Notes: a model not told the origin generated them from the sequence alone. A DNA stretch of 64,000 nt from Myxococcales bacterium (GCA_020633295.1 JACKDW010000004.1:434001-498000); one strand, 5' to 3'; shown: positions 1 through 14,747, counted from the first letter of the stretch. Program-made: numbers and translations.

Positions 1-2784
<2,784 letters not shown>

Positions 2785-2974
2785 GTCGTGGAGGATAGGT
2801 CGGATCGGGCGCGAGGGCACGCGCGCCCCCTCGACGCCGCCGGCGGCGGCGGACCCGATCGGCCGCGCGCGCACGCCCGGCCGGTAAAGAATTACTCAGG
2901 CGCGGGTCGACGCCGCGCGGCCGACTCTGGAGAACGATCGCGTCGTCGCCTTCGTGTGACACTGGGGAGCTCCC

Positions 2975-5930
2975 ATGCGCGCGCGCGTCAGCCAGCTCGT
3001 TCCCCCGCCCCGCGCCCGCAGCCCGCGGCGCGCGCTCGCGGTGGTGCCTCGCGGCCGCGCTCGCAGGGACGCTCACGAGCTGCGCGGGCCGGCGCGCCCC
3101 GCGACGCGACCTGCCCCGCGCGCCGAGCCTCATGACACCGGCTTCCCGCTCGAGCTGCCGACCGCCGACGCGCCCCACGAGCTGCGCGCGCTCATGACCG
3201 ACATCACCGGCGGGCGGCTGGCGGCGCTGCACGCCCGCAGCGCCCGCGAGGGCCCCCTCGAGCTGACGGAGCTCCACCTCGAGCTCTCGCGGAGTCGACC
3301 GTACCCCTCGGAGCCGGGCGAGTACCGGCTCTCGCTCCCCGCCGACGTCCGGGTGACGCGCCTCGCCGCCGAGATGATCATCAACGGCTGGCGCGACGCC
3401 GTGCTCGTCCCGCGGGGGCCTGCGGTCCGCCGCGGACCCTACGAGCGCCCCGTCGCGCTGCTGCGGACCGTCAGCGCCGCAGGCGAGCCGCTCGAGCTCG
3501 AGCTCGAGGCGCCAACCATCCGCGGCCAGCACGTGCTGCTCACGCTCGCCGGCTTCGCCCAGCACCTCCCCGCGACCGTGGCCGCCCGCGACGGCCCGCG
3601 CGCGCTCGTCCGCGCGCGCCTGCCCGATGACCCGCGCGCGCTCATCGGCCCCGTCGTCGTGCTCGTCGACAGCTCCGCGTCCATGGGTCCGTCGTGGGAT
3701 CGACTCAACGACTACCTCGAGCGCACGCTGACGGCGCTGCGCAGCGCGAGGCGCGGATCGCCGGCCGCGCCCGAGCTCGCGCTCACGATCATCGCCTTCG
3801 ACCAGACGCGCGAGACCGTCTTCTCCGGGACGCTCGAGACCTCGACCCGACCGTGTTTACGCGGCTCCGCGCCCGCGCGCCGCTGGGCGCGACCGACCCT
3901 GTGCCTGCGCTCGTCGAGCTGGCCGCGCGTCGCCCCGCGCAGGCGCTCATCATGACCGACGAGGCGGCGCGCGCTCGCTCGCGGGGCTGGGCGACGCGCT
4001 CGCGCGGCTCGCCGATGTCCGCGTCGACGTCGTGAGCGTCGACGCGCCCGAGGCCGCGCCCGGGCTCGCGTCGCGCCTCGAGGAGGCGGTCCGCTCGCGC
4101 GGCGCCGTGGCCGGCCTCTCGACGCGCATGTCCCTCGCGCCAGGAGCCCTCGCGCGCGCGCTCGCGGGGCCGGTGCTGCGCGACGCGAGCGTGACGATCC
4201 CGGGCGGCGAGTCGGTGACGCCGACGCGCCGCGCCCAGCTGCACGCGGGCGTCGAGCTGATCGCGCTGGCGACGGTCCCCCCGGGCGCGCCGATCACCCT
4301 CGAGCTGCGGGACGACGCGCGCGGCCGCGCCGTCACGATCCCGGTCCCGTCGCGCGCGACCTCGGGCCCGCTGTTCGACTACCTGTGGACCGCGCACGGC
4401 GTCGACGCGCGCCTGAGCGAGGGCGGCCTGTCGCCCGAGACCGAGGCCGAGCTGCGCGCGCTGTCGCTCGAGCGCCACGTGCTCACCCCCCAGACCGCCC
4501 TGATCGCGCTCGAGAGCCACTGGGAGGAGTACGACAACGGCGTGCGGGACCGTCACGCGCGCGCGCAGCTCGTGGTCGAGGACGGCGCGGTCGCGCTGCG
4601 CGAGCGCGTCACGCGCGCGCTCCCCGACGCCCACGAGCCCCCCGGCGCTCGCGACCTCACCGAGCTGGTCGACGAGCGCATCGACTCGACCGACAAGCGA
4701 CGCCGACACCAGGTGTTCGCGGACATGTACGCGCGCTGGCGCGAGCTCGAGACCCTGCACGCGATGGCGCACCGCCTGCGGCTCGCGGAGCTCGAGTCCG
4801 CCGCGCTGGGAGAGACCGCGGAGCAACGCCACCAGCGTATCGAGTACGGGCTCGGGGAGTTCGTGTACAGCCACGCGAGCCCGCGCGCGCTCGAGCGCCT
4901 CGTCGACTCGCTCCGCGATCCGTCGCTGTCGCTCGCGGCGAAGGTCTGCCGGGCGCGCGAGCTCGCCGGCCTCGCCGACGCCGAGGATCTCACCTGGACC
5001 AACGTCGAGCTCGCCGCCGACCCGCCCGCGCGGCCCGAGCGGCTGTGGCCGCAGAGCCCGGCCATGGCCGCCCAGCTCGCGGACGCCTGGAGCGCCCACG
5101 GCGAGCCGCTCCAGGCGCGCCGGGCGGCTGGATCGCTCGAGGAGCTGGGCAGCTCGCGGCTCGCTCACGCCGCTGTCCTCGAGACCATCTCGGGCGCCGG
5201 CGCCGAGGCGCGCGCGCGGCTGCTCGAGCTGCGCGCCGAGCTCGAGGCTGAGGCGGCCGCGCTGCCCGAGGCCGAGCGCCCCTTCACGGACGCCTGGGCG
5301 CGCCAGCTCGTGTACCCGGACGCCCTCTCCCCGCGCGGCCGCCGGGCGCACCAGGGGGCCCTGGCGATCGCCTACCTGCTCGCGGTCTCGTGGCTGCGCG
5401 AGGGCGACCCGCAGCGCGCGGCCAGCTCGCTCGAGGACTGGCTCCCGCGCGTCGGCGAGGCGCTCGCCGACAACGAGCGCGCGCTCTTCGACCAGCGCTC
5501 CGGGCTCCCACCGCTGCGATCGCTCGCGCTCGTGGCCCGGCGCTTCGCCGACGGCGGCGAGCGCCCGCCCACGCTCGTGATCGGCGCGTACTCGCCCGCC
5601 GCGCTCGACCTCGACGCCGACGCGATCAGCCCGCGCGGGGTCACGATCGCCACGAGCTTGCTCGAGCGCGGGCCGCTGCTCTCGTGGTCGCGCTGGCCGG
5701 CCGCGGTCGTCGTGCACCACCCGACGCGCGCGCGGCCTCCCCGGAGCGAGGCGGGCGATCGCTGGGCCCGCGTCGACGCGCTCTACAGCGTCGACGGCGG
5801 GCCGCTGACCGTCGAGAGCCGCCTCGTGCGCGTCGACCACGAGACGCTGGCGAGCGTCGTCATGCCCGAGGCGGTGCTGCGCCGCGCGGACTGCGACGCG
5901 ACGCCGGCCGCGAACAACATGTCTGAGTAG
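2975..5930 (+). CDS. VWA-domain lipoprotein, read through several frameshifts
   Basis: The ATG at 2975 has a good ribosome site (GGGGAG five bases upstream). The coding signal changes frame: a lipobox-like stretch (CLAAALAGTLTSCAG, near 3041-3085) is in one frame, the central part to about 3840 in a second, about 3840-3965 in a third, and 3970-5930 in the first again. The central part has an inter-alpha-trypsin-like N-terminal region, then a von Willebrand A domain with the metal-site motif VVVLVDSSASMG (DxSxS near residue 232) and the strand ELALTIIAFD. The last 630 residues are Leu/Glu/Arg-rich and helical, with no family I recognise. Likely an outer-surface lipoprotein with a metal-dependent adhesion domain. 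The shifts are either indel errors or true decay; the lack of stops inside the coherent segments favours a gene that is intact in the cell. Confidence 0.75.
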
Positions 5931-6035
5931 GCAGGTGTCGATCGAGGCGGCGCCGTGCCCGTCGCTCCGCCTCCCCGACCGTGATGCCGCGACGCGGGCC
6001 CTGGGCTCAAGCGCGGGCGCGCGCGCCGCTGCGCG

Positions 6036-6879
6036 CTACGCCGGCTTCTTGAACTTCAGCACGAACTTGTCGCTGTACTGGCCGTCGCCCGCGCCGCTCC
6101 AGGGCAGCGCGTTCCAGTCGCGCGCGTCGTTCGGGTTGCGGAGGAAGCCTGCCTCTTCGACCAGCTCGAACCCGGCCGCCTGCAGCTCCGCGCGCACCAG
6201 CGACTCCTCGACGCGGTGCAGCGTCTTCGACTGCGACGCGCCGTCGCCCTCGCGCGCCGACGCGTCGACGATGACGTAGTAGCCGCCCGGCTTGAGCGCG
6301 CGCAGGATCGAGGCGTTGTGCGCGGCCCGGTCGACGCCCTGCCATTCGAAGTCGTGATAAAAGAGCACGTTGACGACGCGATCGAGCTGACCGGCGACCT
6401 CCGGCGGCAGCGGGTCGTCGAACTCGCGGATGACGGAGACGACGTTGGCGTTGACCGGCTTGGCCAGGCGCGCGCGCCAGGCCTCGTCGGCGAAGCGCTC
6501 GATGATGAACTTGGTGTTGTGCCCGTAGACGGCGCCCGAGGGGCCGACGGCGCGGGCGAGCAGCTCGGTCGTGTACCCGCCGCCGGCGCCGATGTCCGCC
6601 ACCTTCATGCCGGGCGCGAGCTCGCAGAAGCCCAGGAGCTCGGCGGGCGCGCGGCGCTCGTCGGCCTTGCGATCCTCGGGGTCGCGATCGGGCGCGGCGA
6701 CGATCGCCGCCGGATCGACGACGCCGTCGGCCGCGGGCGCCGGCGCGGGCTCCGTCCCCCCTGCCTGCAGGCGCCGGGGTCGGACCCGCCGGCGGCGCGT
6801 CGGCGCCCGGCGAGGGCGCGCACGCGAGGACGATGAGCGCGGCGAAGGTGATCAGGTCGCGGGGGCGCGGGTGCTGCAT
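6036..6879 (-). CDS. SAM-dependent methyltransferase lipoprotein (one frameshift)
   Basis: The start is ATG 6879, giving MQHPRPRDLITFAALIVLACAP, a lipoprotein signal with lipobox LVLAC. The frame shifts at a run of six C (6756-6761). Downstream the class I methyltransferase core reads cleanly: an RRAPAELL approach helix, SAM motif I VADIGAGGGYTTELLA, an acidic strand with FYHDFEW, and LKPGGYYVIVDAS as motif III. The C-terminus (DWNALPWS...FVLKFKKPA) matches a group of exported methyltransferases common in Proteobacteria and Myxococcota; the substrate is unknown. The homopolymer at the shift makes a sequencing indel likely. The gene converges on the VWA gene and diverges from the hybrid kinase, with 95 bp between the two starts. 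Confidence 0.82.
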
Positions 6880-6974
6880 CGGCGGCACCGTACCACCGCG
6901 CGCGCGCGCGCACACCCCCGCGCGAGGCGGCCGCGCGCGCCTGGGGCATACTGCTTCGGCAGGCGACGCGCGCG

Positions 6975-9900
6975 GTGAGAGCGACGGGATTCAGCGAGCT
7001 GCACAGGCTGCACGACAGCGAGCGCACGCTCGTGTACCGGGCCGTGCGCGACGCGACCGGCGAGCGCGTGATCCTCAAGCTGCCGGCGTCGCGGCGCCCC
7101 GGTCGCGCGCTGCTCGAGCAGTTCTCGCGGGAGCGCGAGCTGCTGGCCGCGCTCGCGGGCACGCCCGGCGTGCCGCGGCTGCTCGACGTCGATCGCGTCG
7201 ACGCGCGCCCGGCGATCGTGACGCGCGACATCGGCGGGCGCGCGCTGGCCGAGTGGATGGCGACGCGCTCGCTGCCGCCGGCGACGCTGCTGTCGCTCGG
7301 CGCGAGCGCGGCGCGGGTGCTCGCGGGCGTGCACGCCCGCGGCGTCGTGCACCGCGACATCTCCCCGGAGAACCTGGTTCTTGAGCCACATTCTGGCGCG
7401 CTCGAGCTGATCGACTTCGGCCTCGCACGCCGCCTCGCGGGGGACCCCGGCGCGCGCGGGAGCCCGGCCGGGCTCATCGAGGGCACGCTCGCGTACATGT
7501 CGCCGGAGCAGACCGGGCGGCTCGCGCGGCCCCTGGACGCGCGCTCCGACCTCTACTCGCTCGGCGCGACCCTCTACCACGCGCTGACCGGCTCGCCGCC
7601 GGCGCCCGGCGACGACCCCGTCGAGATCGTGCACGGTCACATCGCCCGCCGCCCGCCGCCCGCCCACGAGCGCAACCCCGAGCTGCCGCCGCGCGTGAGC
7701 GGGGTGCTCGCGCGCTTGCTCGCGAAGATGCCGGAGGATCGCTACCCGACCGCCGACGCGGCCGCCGACGCGCTCGAGCGCTGCGTCCGGGCGTCGTCGG
7801 AGGACGCGGCCGCCGACCCGACGAGCGCGCCGCCGCTGCGGGTGCCGGCGCGGCTGTACGGGCGCGAGCGCGAGCGCGCGGCGCTGCTCGCCGCGTTCCG
7901 GCGCGTCGCGCTCGGCGGCCGCGAGCTCCTGCTCGTCCGCGGCCCGTCGGGCATCGGCAAGAGCGCGCTCGTCCACGAGCTGCGCGCCCCGGTCGCGCGC
8001 GCCGGCGGCGTGTTCGTCCACGGGAAGTTCGACGCCTACACCCGCGATGTCCCCTACTCCGGGCTGCTCCAGGCCTACAGCGGGCTCGCGCGCCGCCTGC
8101 TGCGCGAGCCCGACGCGCGCGTCGACGTGTGGCGCGCCCGGATCAGCGCCGCGCTCGGGGACGACGCGCGCGCGCTCACCACGGTCCTCCCAGAATTCTC
8201 GCACCTGACCGAAACGTCATCCTCGGCGTCGACCGAGGACGACCCCGGGGCGCGCCGACGCTTCCACCGCGCGTTCGAACGTCTCGCGCGCTGCCTCGCG
8301 ACGCGCGAGCGGCCGGTCGTCGTGTTCCTCGACGACCTGCAGTGGGCCGACCGCTCGTCCCTGGAGCTGCTCGAGGGCCTGATGAGCGACGTCGCCACGC
8401 GGCACGTGATGTTCATCGGCGCCTATCGTGACGACGCGGTCGGGCACGACCACCCGCTCACGCGGGCGCGCGAGCGGCTCGGCGCGGGCTGGGCCGAGCT
8501 CGTCGAGCTCGAGCTCGGCCCGCTCTCGCCCGACGACGTCGCCGCGCTGCTCGCCGACGCGCTCGCGCGCCCGGCCGCCGACGTCGACGCGCTGGCCGAG
8601 CTGTGCCTGCGCAAGACCGAGGGCAACCCACTGCTGCTGCGCAGCCTGCTGCACGAGCTCGCGGCCCAGGGCGTCGCGCGCTGGCGACCCGAGGGGCGCG
8701 ACTGGGACTGGTCGCTCGAGCGCGCGCGCGCGCTCGAGGTCGCGGGCGGCCCTGGCGAGCTGCTCGCGCGGCGCGTCGCGGCGCTCCCGGACGACGCGCG
8801 CGCGCTGCTCCGGGCTCGCCGCCTGCGTCGGCGAGCGCTTCGAGCTTCGGCGTGCTCGCGGCGCTGCGCGGCGAGACGCCCGCGGTGATCCGCGACGCGC
8901 TGCGGCTGGCGACGTCGCAGGGCCTGCTGGCGCGCGAGCCCAGGGCGACCGACGCCCCGCGCGCCTGCGCTTCGCCCACGAGGGCGTGCGCGACGCGGCG
9001 CGCGAGCTGCTCGACGAGGACGCGCGCGCGCCGGAGCCTCCACGCCCGCCTCGGTCGGCGGCTGCTCGACGAGCTTCGACGCGGCCCAGCTCGACGAGCG
9101 CGTGTTCAGAAGTGGTGGGGCACCTGAGCCACGCCGCGGGCCTGCTCGACGCGCGCGAGCGCGCGCGTGACGCTGACGCGGCTGCTCCGGCGCGCCGGCG
9201 ACCGGGCGCGCGGCGCCTCGGCCCACGAGGCCGCGCTCGCGCGCACTACACCCGCGGGATCGGCTCCGGCGGCGACGCGCTGTGGGACGAGGACCACGCG
9301 GTCGCGCTCGCGCTGCACGTCGGCGCCGCGTTCGCGGCGCTCGCCACCATGGGCTCGAGCGCGTCGACGCGATCATCGAGGCCGCGCTGCCGCGCGTCGC
9401 CGAGCCGCTCGCGCGCGCGCGCCTGCTCCAGGCGCGCCTCGAGCTGCTCGCGGCGGTGCAAGACCCGCGACCCTCGAGCTCGCGCGCGAGCTGCCTCGCG
9501 TCGCTCGGCGTCGAGCCCCTGCGGCGGCCCGGGCGGCTGCTGGCCGCGCGCGAGCTGCTGTGGACCCGCGCCGCGCTCGCGCGCTGCCGCTCGCGGCGCT
9601 CGTCGACGGCCCGCCGATGCGTGACCCCGCGCTGCTGCTGGCGATGCGCGTGCTCTCGACCGTGACCGCCCACGCGGGCATCCACGACGAGCTGCAGCTC
9701 GTCGTCGCGACCAACCGCCAGCTGCGGCTGAGCCTGTCCCACGGGACCTCCGTGCACACGGCCCAGGCGCTGTGCCTGCACGCCGCGGTGGTCGGCGAGC
9801 TCCTGCGCGACGTCGACTACGCGTGCGCCTGCGCCGACGCGGTCGAGCGCCTGCTCGCGCGCTTCCCCGTCAGCGACATCAGCGGGCGCGCGCGCATGAT

Positions 9901-12464
9901 GATCAGCAACCTCCTGCGATCGTGGCGCGACCCGCTCCGCGCGATCTGGGAGACGACGCGCGACGCCAAGCGCCTCAGCCTCGAGCGCGGCGCGCTCGAG
10001 GCGGCGATCCTCGCCGCGCTCGCCCAGGACTTCTGCGCGCTCGCGATCTCGCGGCCGCTGCAGGTCGCCGAGCTCGAGTCGCGCGAGTCCTACCAGCAGC
10101 TCGAGCGCCTGCGCCAGCTCGCGCGCGCGGGCGACTTCGACATCCCCTGCTCCCCGAGACAGCTGATGCTGTGCCTGCTCGGCGAGGCCGAGGACCCCGC
10201 CGCGCTGCGCGGCGCGGCGGTCGACGCGGACGTCGTGTACGCCCGCTATGACGCGCGCGGCGACGTCGGCGGCAAGTGGACCATCAACTTCTGCGAGGCG
10301 CAGCTCAAGCACCTGTTCGGACGCCACGAGGACGTCGAGCGCGCGGTCGACGAGATCGACGCCGACCCCTTCCCGCTGCTCCGCCGCCGCTTCCCCAGCG
10401 CGTTCGTGCACATGTTCGCCGCGCTCTCGCTGCTCGAGCTGGCGCGCCGCGGCAGGGCCTGAGCGGCGCGCGCGGGCGCGACGGGCCGCGGCGCACCTCC
10501 GCGGGCTCCGCTTCCACGCCCGCCACGCGCCGCACAACCACCGCCACGCCGTGTGCTGCTCGTGGAGGGCGCCACGCACTGGGCGCGCGGCCGCCACGAC
10601 GCGGCGCGCGCGCGCGCGCTCGAGCAGGCGCTGCAGGCCGCGCGCGCGCCGGGGCTTCACGCGCGAGGAGGGCGTCGCCGCCGAGCTCGCGGCGCGCCTG
10701 CACGAGGCCCGCGGCCTGCGGGTCGCGGCCCGGGCCTACGCGCTCGAGGCCCGCTACGCGTGGGAGCGCTGGGGCGCGCTCGCGGTGCTCGAGCGCTGCG
10801 AGCGGGAGTTCGCCCACCTGCTCGACCCGCCGCCGCGGCCCGCGAGCAGCGCCCAGCGCGTGAGCACCGAGGCGACGAGCCGCGTCGTGCTCGACCTCGA
10901 CTCGGTGATCAAGGCCTCGCAGATCCTCTCGGAGGAGATCGTGTACCCGCGGCTGATCGCCAAGATCATGGCGACGCTCGTCGAGAACGCGGGCGCGACC
11001 GCGGGCGCGCTCGTGCTCAACCGCGACGACGGCCCGGTCGTGCTCGGCCGCGCCGAGGTCACGGGCGAGCCGCCCGCGCCGCAGGAGGCCGCGCGCGCGA
11101 CCCCGCTGCGCGAGTCGAGCGCGCTGCCGGTCGGGCTCGTGAGCTACGTGCTGCGCACCGGCAAGCCGGTCGTCGTCAACGACGCGACGACCGATCCGGA
11201 GCTGCAGCAGTCCCCCGATCCGTATCTCCGCGAGCGAGCCCCGCGCGCGATCCTGTGCGCGCCGATCATCCGCGCCGGGGTGACGCGCGGCGCCGCGTAC
11301 CTCGAGAACACGCTCGTCGCCGGCTGCTTCACCGACGAGCGCCTCGAGACCGTGCAGATCCTCGCCTCGCAGGCCGCGATCTCGATCGAGAACGCGACGC
11401 TCTACGACCAGCTCGAGGCCAAGGTGCGCGCGCGGACCCGCGAGCTCGAGGAGGCCCGCGCGCGCGCCGAGGTCGCGAGCGCGGCCAAGAGCGAGTTCCT
11501 GGCGAGCATGAGCCACGAGCTGCGCACGCCGCTGAACGCGATCCTCGGCTACGCGCGCATCATGCTCAGGCCCGCGGGCCTCGAGGACGCCGCCCGTGAG
11601 GGCCTGACGACGATCCTCCGCAGCGGCGCGCACCTGCTCGAGCTGATCGACGACGTCCTCGACATGGCGAAGATCGAGGCGCGCCGGCTCGAGCTGCAGC
11701 CGACCGTCGCGCGGCTGCCCGAGCTGCTGCGCGAGATCGCGGCGATCGTCGAGATCAGCGCGCGCGAGCAGGGCGTGACGCTGCGCTACCGCGCGGCGCC
11801 CGGGCTGCCCGCGCGCGCGCTCGTCGACGAGAAGCGCCTGCGGCAGGTCCTGCTCAACCTGCTGGGCAACGCGATCAAGTTCACGCCGCGCGGCGAGGTC
11901 CGCTTCCTCGTCGAAGTCGACGACGAACGTGAGCGCGCGGAGGACGTCGCGCGCGTCCGCTTCACGGTCGAGGACACCGGGATCGGCATCGCCCACGGCA
12001 AGCTCGCGACGATCTTCGACCCCTTCGAACAGGCGGGCACCGCCAATCAGCGCGCGCGCGGGACGGGCCTCGGCCTCGCGATCAGCCAGCGCCTCGTCGA
12101 GCGCATGGGCGGCCGCATCGAGGTCGAGAGTCAGCCCGGCGAGGGCAGCCGGTTCTGGTTCTCGCTCCCGCTCGCGCGCCCGCGCGAGGGGGCGGGCGCC
12201 CGCGCCGAGCGCGACGCTCGAGGTGCGCCCCCTCCGCGCCGGGAGCACCTCGTGACGCCGCCGCGCTCGCTCGTCGACGAGCTCGTCGCGCTGCACCGCC
12301 ACGGCGACCTCCTGCGGATCGGCGAGCGCGCCCGCGAGCTCGCCGACGAGGCGCCCGAACTCACCGCGTACTTCCTCGAGCTCGCCCGGCGGGCGGACGA
12401 CTTCGACGATGAGGGGGTCCGCGCGCTGCTCGAGCGCGCGGGCGTCGACCATGCGACGCGCTGA
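6975..12464 (+). pseudogene. Ser/Thr kinase-AAA ATPase-GAF-histidine kinase hybrid, multiply frameshifted
   Basis: GTG start at 6975. The first 610 residues are intact: a kinase with HRDISPENL (near residue 127), DFGLA and GTLAYMSPEQTGR, then an AAA-type ATPase with Walker A GPSGIGKSAL (near 323) and Walker B VVVFLDDLQWAD. From about 8812 to 10660 coherent helical-repeat sequence continues but jumps frame about 14 times. From 10660 to the stop the frame is clean: GAF domain (about 10900-11400), coiled coil, HisKA box SHELRTPLNAILGY, HATPase N box LLNLLGNAIKFT, DTGIGI and GTGLGLA. The order matches the known trifunctional kinase/ATPase/histidine kinase family of about 1,800 residues; total length 5,490 nt would give about 1,829. 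No REC partner is fused. As written the gene is broken; whether it is broken in the cell is unsettled. Confidence 0.85.
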
Positions 12465-12556
12465 GCCTCGAGCGGCGACCCGAGGCCGCTTGAGGCCGTC
12501 CGCGGACGCGTGAGCGAGCGCCGGAATGCTCCCCTCGGCGGGCGCGTAGACTCCCG

Positions 12557-13558
12557 GTGGTGAGACAGCGACCCAGACTGCGGTGGACGATCGCGGCGCT
12601 CGGCCTTGCCTGCTGCGCGCCGCCCATGAGCGCCGAGGATCAGACCCGCGCCCCGGGCGAGGCCGACGCGAGCCAGGCCGAGCTCGCCTCGGTCGCCGCC
12701 GTCGAGGCACCGACCGAGACGGCGACCCCTCGCGGACCGACGACGCCCCCGACCGGGAGCCCGACGGAGACATCGGCAGCTCCCGCGACTTCGGACGGAT
12801 CCGCCGCGCCCGCGACGGCCGACCCGCCCGCGCTCGCGACGATCAACACGATGCCCCGGTCGGTGCCGGTGCTCGGCCGCGATCCGAGCTGGCGCGAGCT
12901 CCCGGGCCCGTACGCGCGCGACGTGCTGTGCGCGCGCCTCGCCGAGAAGGCCGCGCGCGGGTACCCGATGTCGATGCGGGACTACACGGACGGCACGAGC
13001 GTCGCCGCGCTGTGCGAGCCGAAGGCGCGCGCCGAGGGCGGCGGGACGGCGCGCGCGGCCGAGGTCGGCGCCTGGTCCAGCGGTCAGTGGAGCGAGCACA
13101 TCAACCTGCTCGTTGAGACCTCTCAGGGCTGGTTCGCGCTGCCGCACGTCGAGTACCGGATCAAGAACCGGCCCGTGACGATCGACGCGGTCGCGGTGCG
13201 CCGCGTCGCGCTCGGCCCCGACGCGCGCGAGGTCGACGAGATCGCGATCAAGATGCGGCGCCGCTACGGCGCGCTCGCGATCGAGTGGGAGCGCCGCGTG
13301 CTGTGCCGCGCGCGCGCGGACGGCCACCTGCTGTGCACGCCGCCGCTGCTGACCGCGTTCGAGCTCACGCACGGGCGCCAGCGCCAGCGCCTCGAGCTGG
13401 ACGTGGTGTACGCGGGCGACGGCTCGATCGAGCTGACGCGGCGCGGCGAGCTCCCGCGCCGGCTCTCGCGGACCTGCGACGAGCAGCGCGAATTCGACGG
13501 CAACGCCTGGTGCGACGGCGACATCGGCGGCTTCGTCGAGGGTCGCTTCGCGCTGTGA
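12557..13558 (+). CDS. Secreted protein of unknown function
   Basis: Two consecutive GTG codons at 12557 and 12560 could both start it. The N-terminus has Arg residues and a hydrophobic core ending LGLACC, a probable lipobox. About 70 residues rich in Ala, Thr, Pro and Ser follow, typical of surface linkers in this window. The folded part (about residues 95-333) has several Cys and ends NAWCDGDIGGFVEGRFAL. I recognise no domain. It lies 93 bp after the hybrid kinase on the same strand, so it could be transcribed with it, although a separate promoter is equally possible. Confidence 0.75.
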   Translation: MVRQRPRLRWTIAALGLACCAPPMSAEDQTRAPGEADASQAELASVAAVEAPTETATPRGPTTPPTGSPTETSAAPATSDGSAAPATADPPALATINTMPRSVPVLGRDPSWRELPGPYARDVLCARLAEKAARGYPMSMRDYTDGTSVAALCEPKARAEGGGTARAAEVGAWSSGQWSEHINLLVETSQGWFALPHVEYRIKNRPVTIDAVAVRRVALGPDAREVDEIAIKMRRRYGALAIEWERRVLCRARADGHLLCTPPLLTAFELTHGRQRQRLELDVVYAGDGSIELTRRGELPRRLSRTCDEQREFDGNAWCDGDIGGFVEGRFAL

Positions 13559-13669
13559 GCCGCCGCGCGCCCGTTCGCGCGCCCGGCTGAATATCGCGGC
13601 CCGCCGCGCGTCTACGCGGCGGATCGGCGATCTATTAAACATGTCTTTTCATTCAGATTTCGTACGCTC

Positions 13670-14275
13670 ATGCCCCGCGCGCTGAGCCTGCACCCCTACG
13701 ACGAGGTCAGCGCCCGCTGGCCGGCGACGGGCAACCACATCATCGCGTCCTACACCGACGACGCGGTGCTCGTGTACCAGGCGTTCAACGACGACATCGC
13801 CGACTACGCGCTCGCGCGCCAGCGCTTCGCCGGCTGCCCTCGCTACAACGCGACGCGGATGACGTGGGTGAAGACCAACTTCCTGTGGATGATGAAGCGC
13901 AGCGGGTACGCGTCGAAGAAGAACCAGACCCGGATCCTCGGCCTGTGGCTGCGCAAGGCCGCGTTCGACGACATCCTGAGCAAGGCGCGCTTCAAGGGCC
14001 CCGGGAGCGGCAAGCTGCGCGTGCAGTGGGATCCGGACTACTCGCCGGAGCTGCAGCGGCTCAAGCGACGACGCGACATCCAGCTCGGCATCAAGCAGCG
14101 AGCCTCGTTCCAGCAGGGCGACGACTTCATCGAGATCGTCGACTACACCGAGGCGGCGCGGACCGCCCGCGCGACCCGCCGCGTCCCCGACGAGCGCGTC
14201 TACCTGCCGGAGGACGAGGCGCTCCGCGAGTACCTGCAGCTCGGGCGCGTCACCTTCGGCGTCATCGCGCTGTAG
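13670..14275 (+). CDS. DUF4291 family protein
   Basis: The 201-residue protein matches the DUF4291 pattern throughout: an N-terminal DDAVLVYQAFNDDIADYA region, QRFAGCP, the hallmark RMTWVKTNFLWMMKRSGYA, and a C-terminal QWDPDYSPE. The biochemical role of the family is unknown. The gene is complete and monocistronic in appearance, with AT-rich sequence immediately upstream (13630-13669), including ATTAAACATGTCTTTTCATT, that stands out from the surrounding GC-rich DNA and may hold the promoter. Confidence 0.88.
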   Translation: MPRALSLHPYDEVSARWPATGNHIIASYTDDAVLVYQAFNDDIADYALARQRFAGCPRYNATRMTWVKTNFLWMMKRSGYASKKNQTRILGLWLRKAAFDDILSKARFKGPGSGKLRVQWDPDYSPELQRLKRRRDIQLGIKQRASFQQGDDFIEIVDYTEAARTARATRRVPDERVYLPEDEALREYLQLGRVTFGVIAL

Positions 14276-14747
14276 CCCGCCCGGGGCGCCCGGTCTATTT
14301 GGGAGCCGGCGCGCCTCGTTCCACATGTCCCTTTAACCATCGTCGAGCGAGCTGCGGTCGCCGCGTGACGGCGGGCGAGCGCGCCCGCGCGAGCTCGAGC
14401 ACGCCGCGACCGCGGGCCTCCACGCTCGCACACAACGCGACCGCGTCCGCCGACCCCGAGCGCGCGTCGAGCCGTGTCGTCCTCGGACTACGTCGGGGTC
14501 GACGGATGTCGCGTGTCGACGCGCGCGCGCGCGCCGGTGTCGACCTCTTTTGACGCGCGCGCTGACGCTTGAACGACAGACAGCCGCGCGCCGGTCTCGT
14601 AGGCTGATCCTCAAGTCAGCCGCGCGCGCGGGGTTGGAGACCCGCGCCTCGGCCCCTGCCCCCTGTATCACGCCGCCGGCGCGTCACCGCGCGCGGAGGC
14701 GACGTCGCGCGGACCGCTATCTCGGCCCGCCGGCCCGAGGTGCCCCT
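14276..14747. other. Noncoding gap of 472 bp upstream of the split kinase
   Basis: No convincing gene on either strand; the short open frames here are Arg/Ala-rich GC artefacts. The only AT-richer stretch is at its start (about 14295-14340) and includes CACATGTCCCTTTAACC, resembling the ACATGTC word just before the DUF4291 gene. The promoter of the kinase at 14748 probably lies in the right part, but I cannot place -35 and -10 boxes with confidence. Confidence 0.5.
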
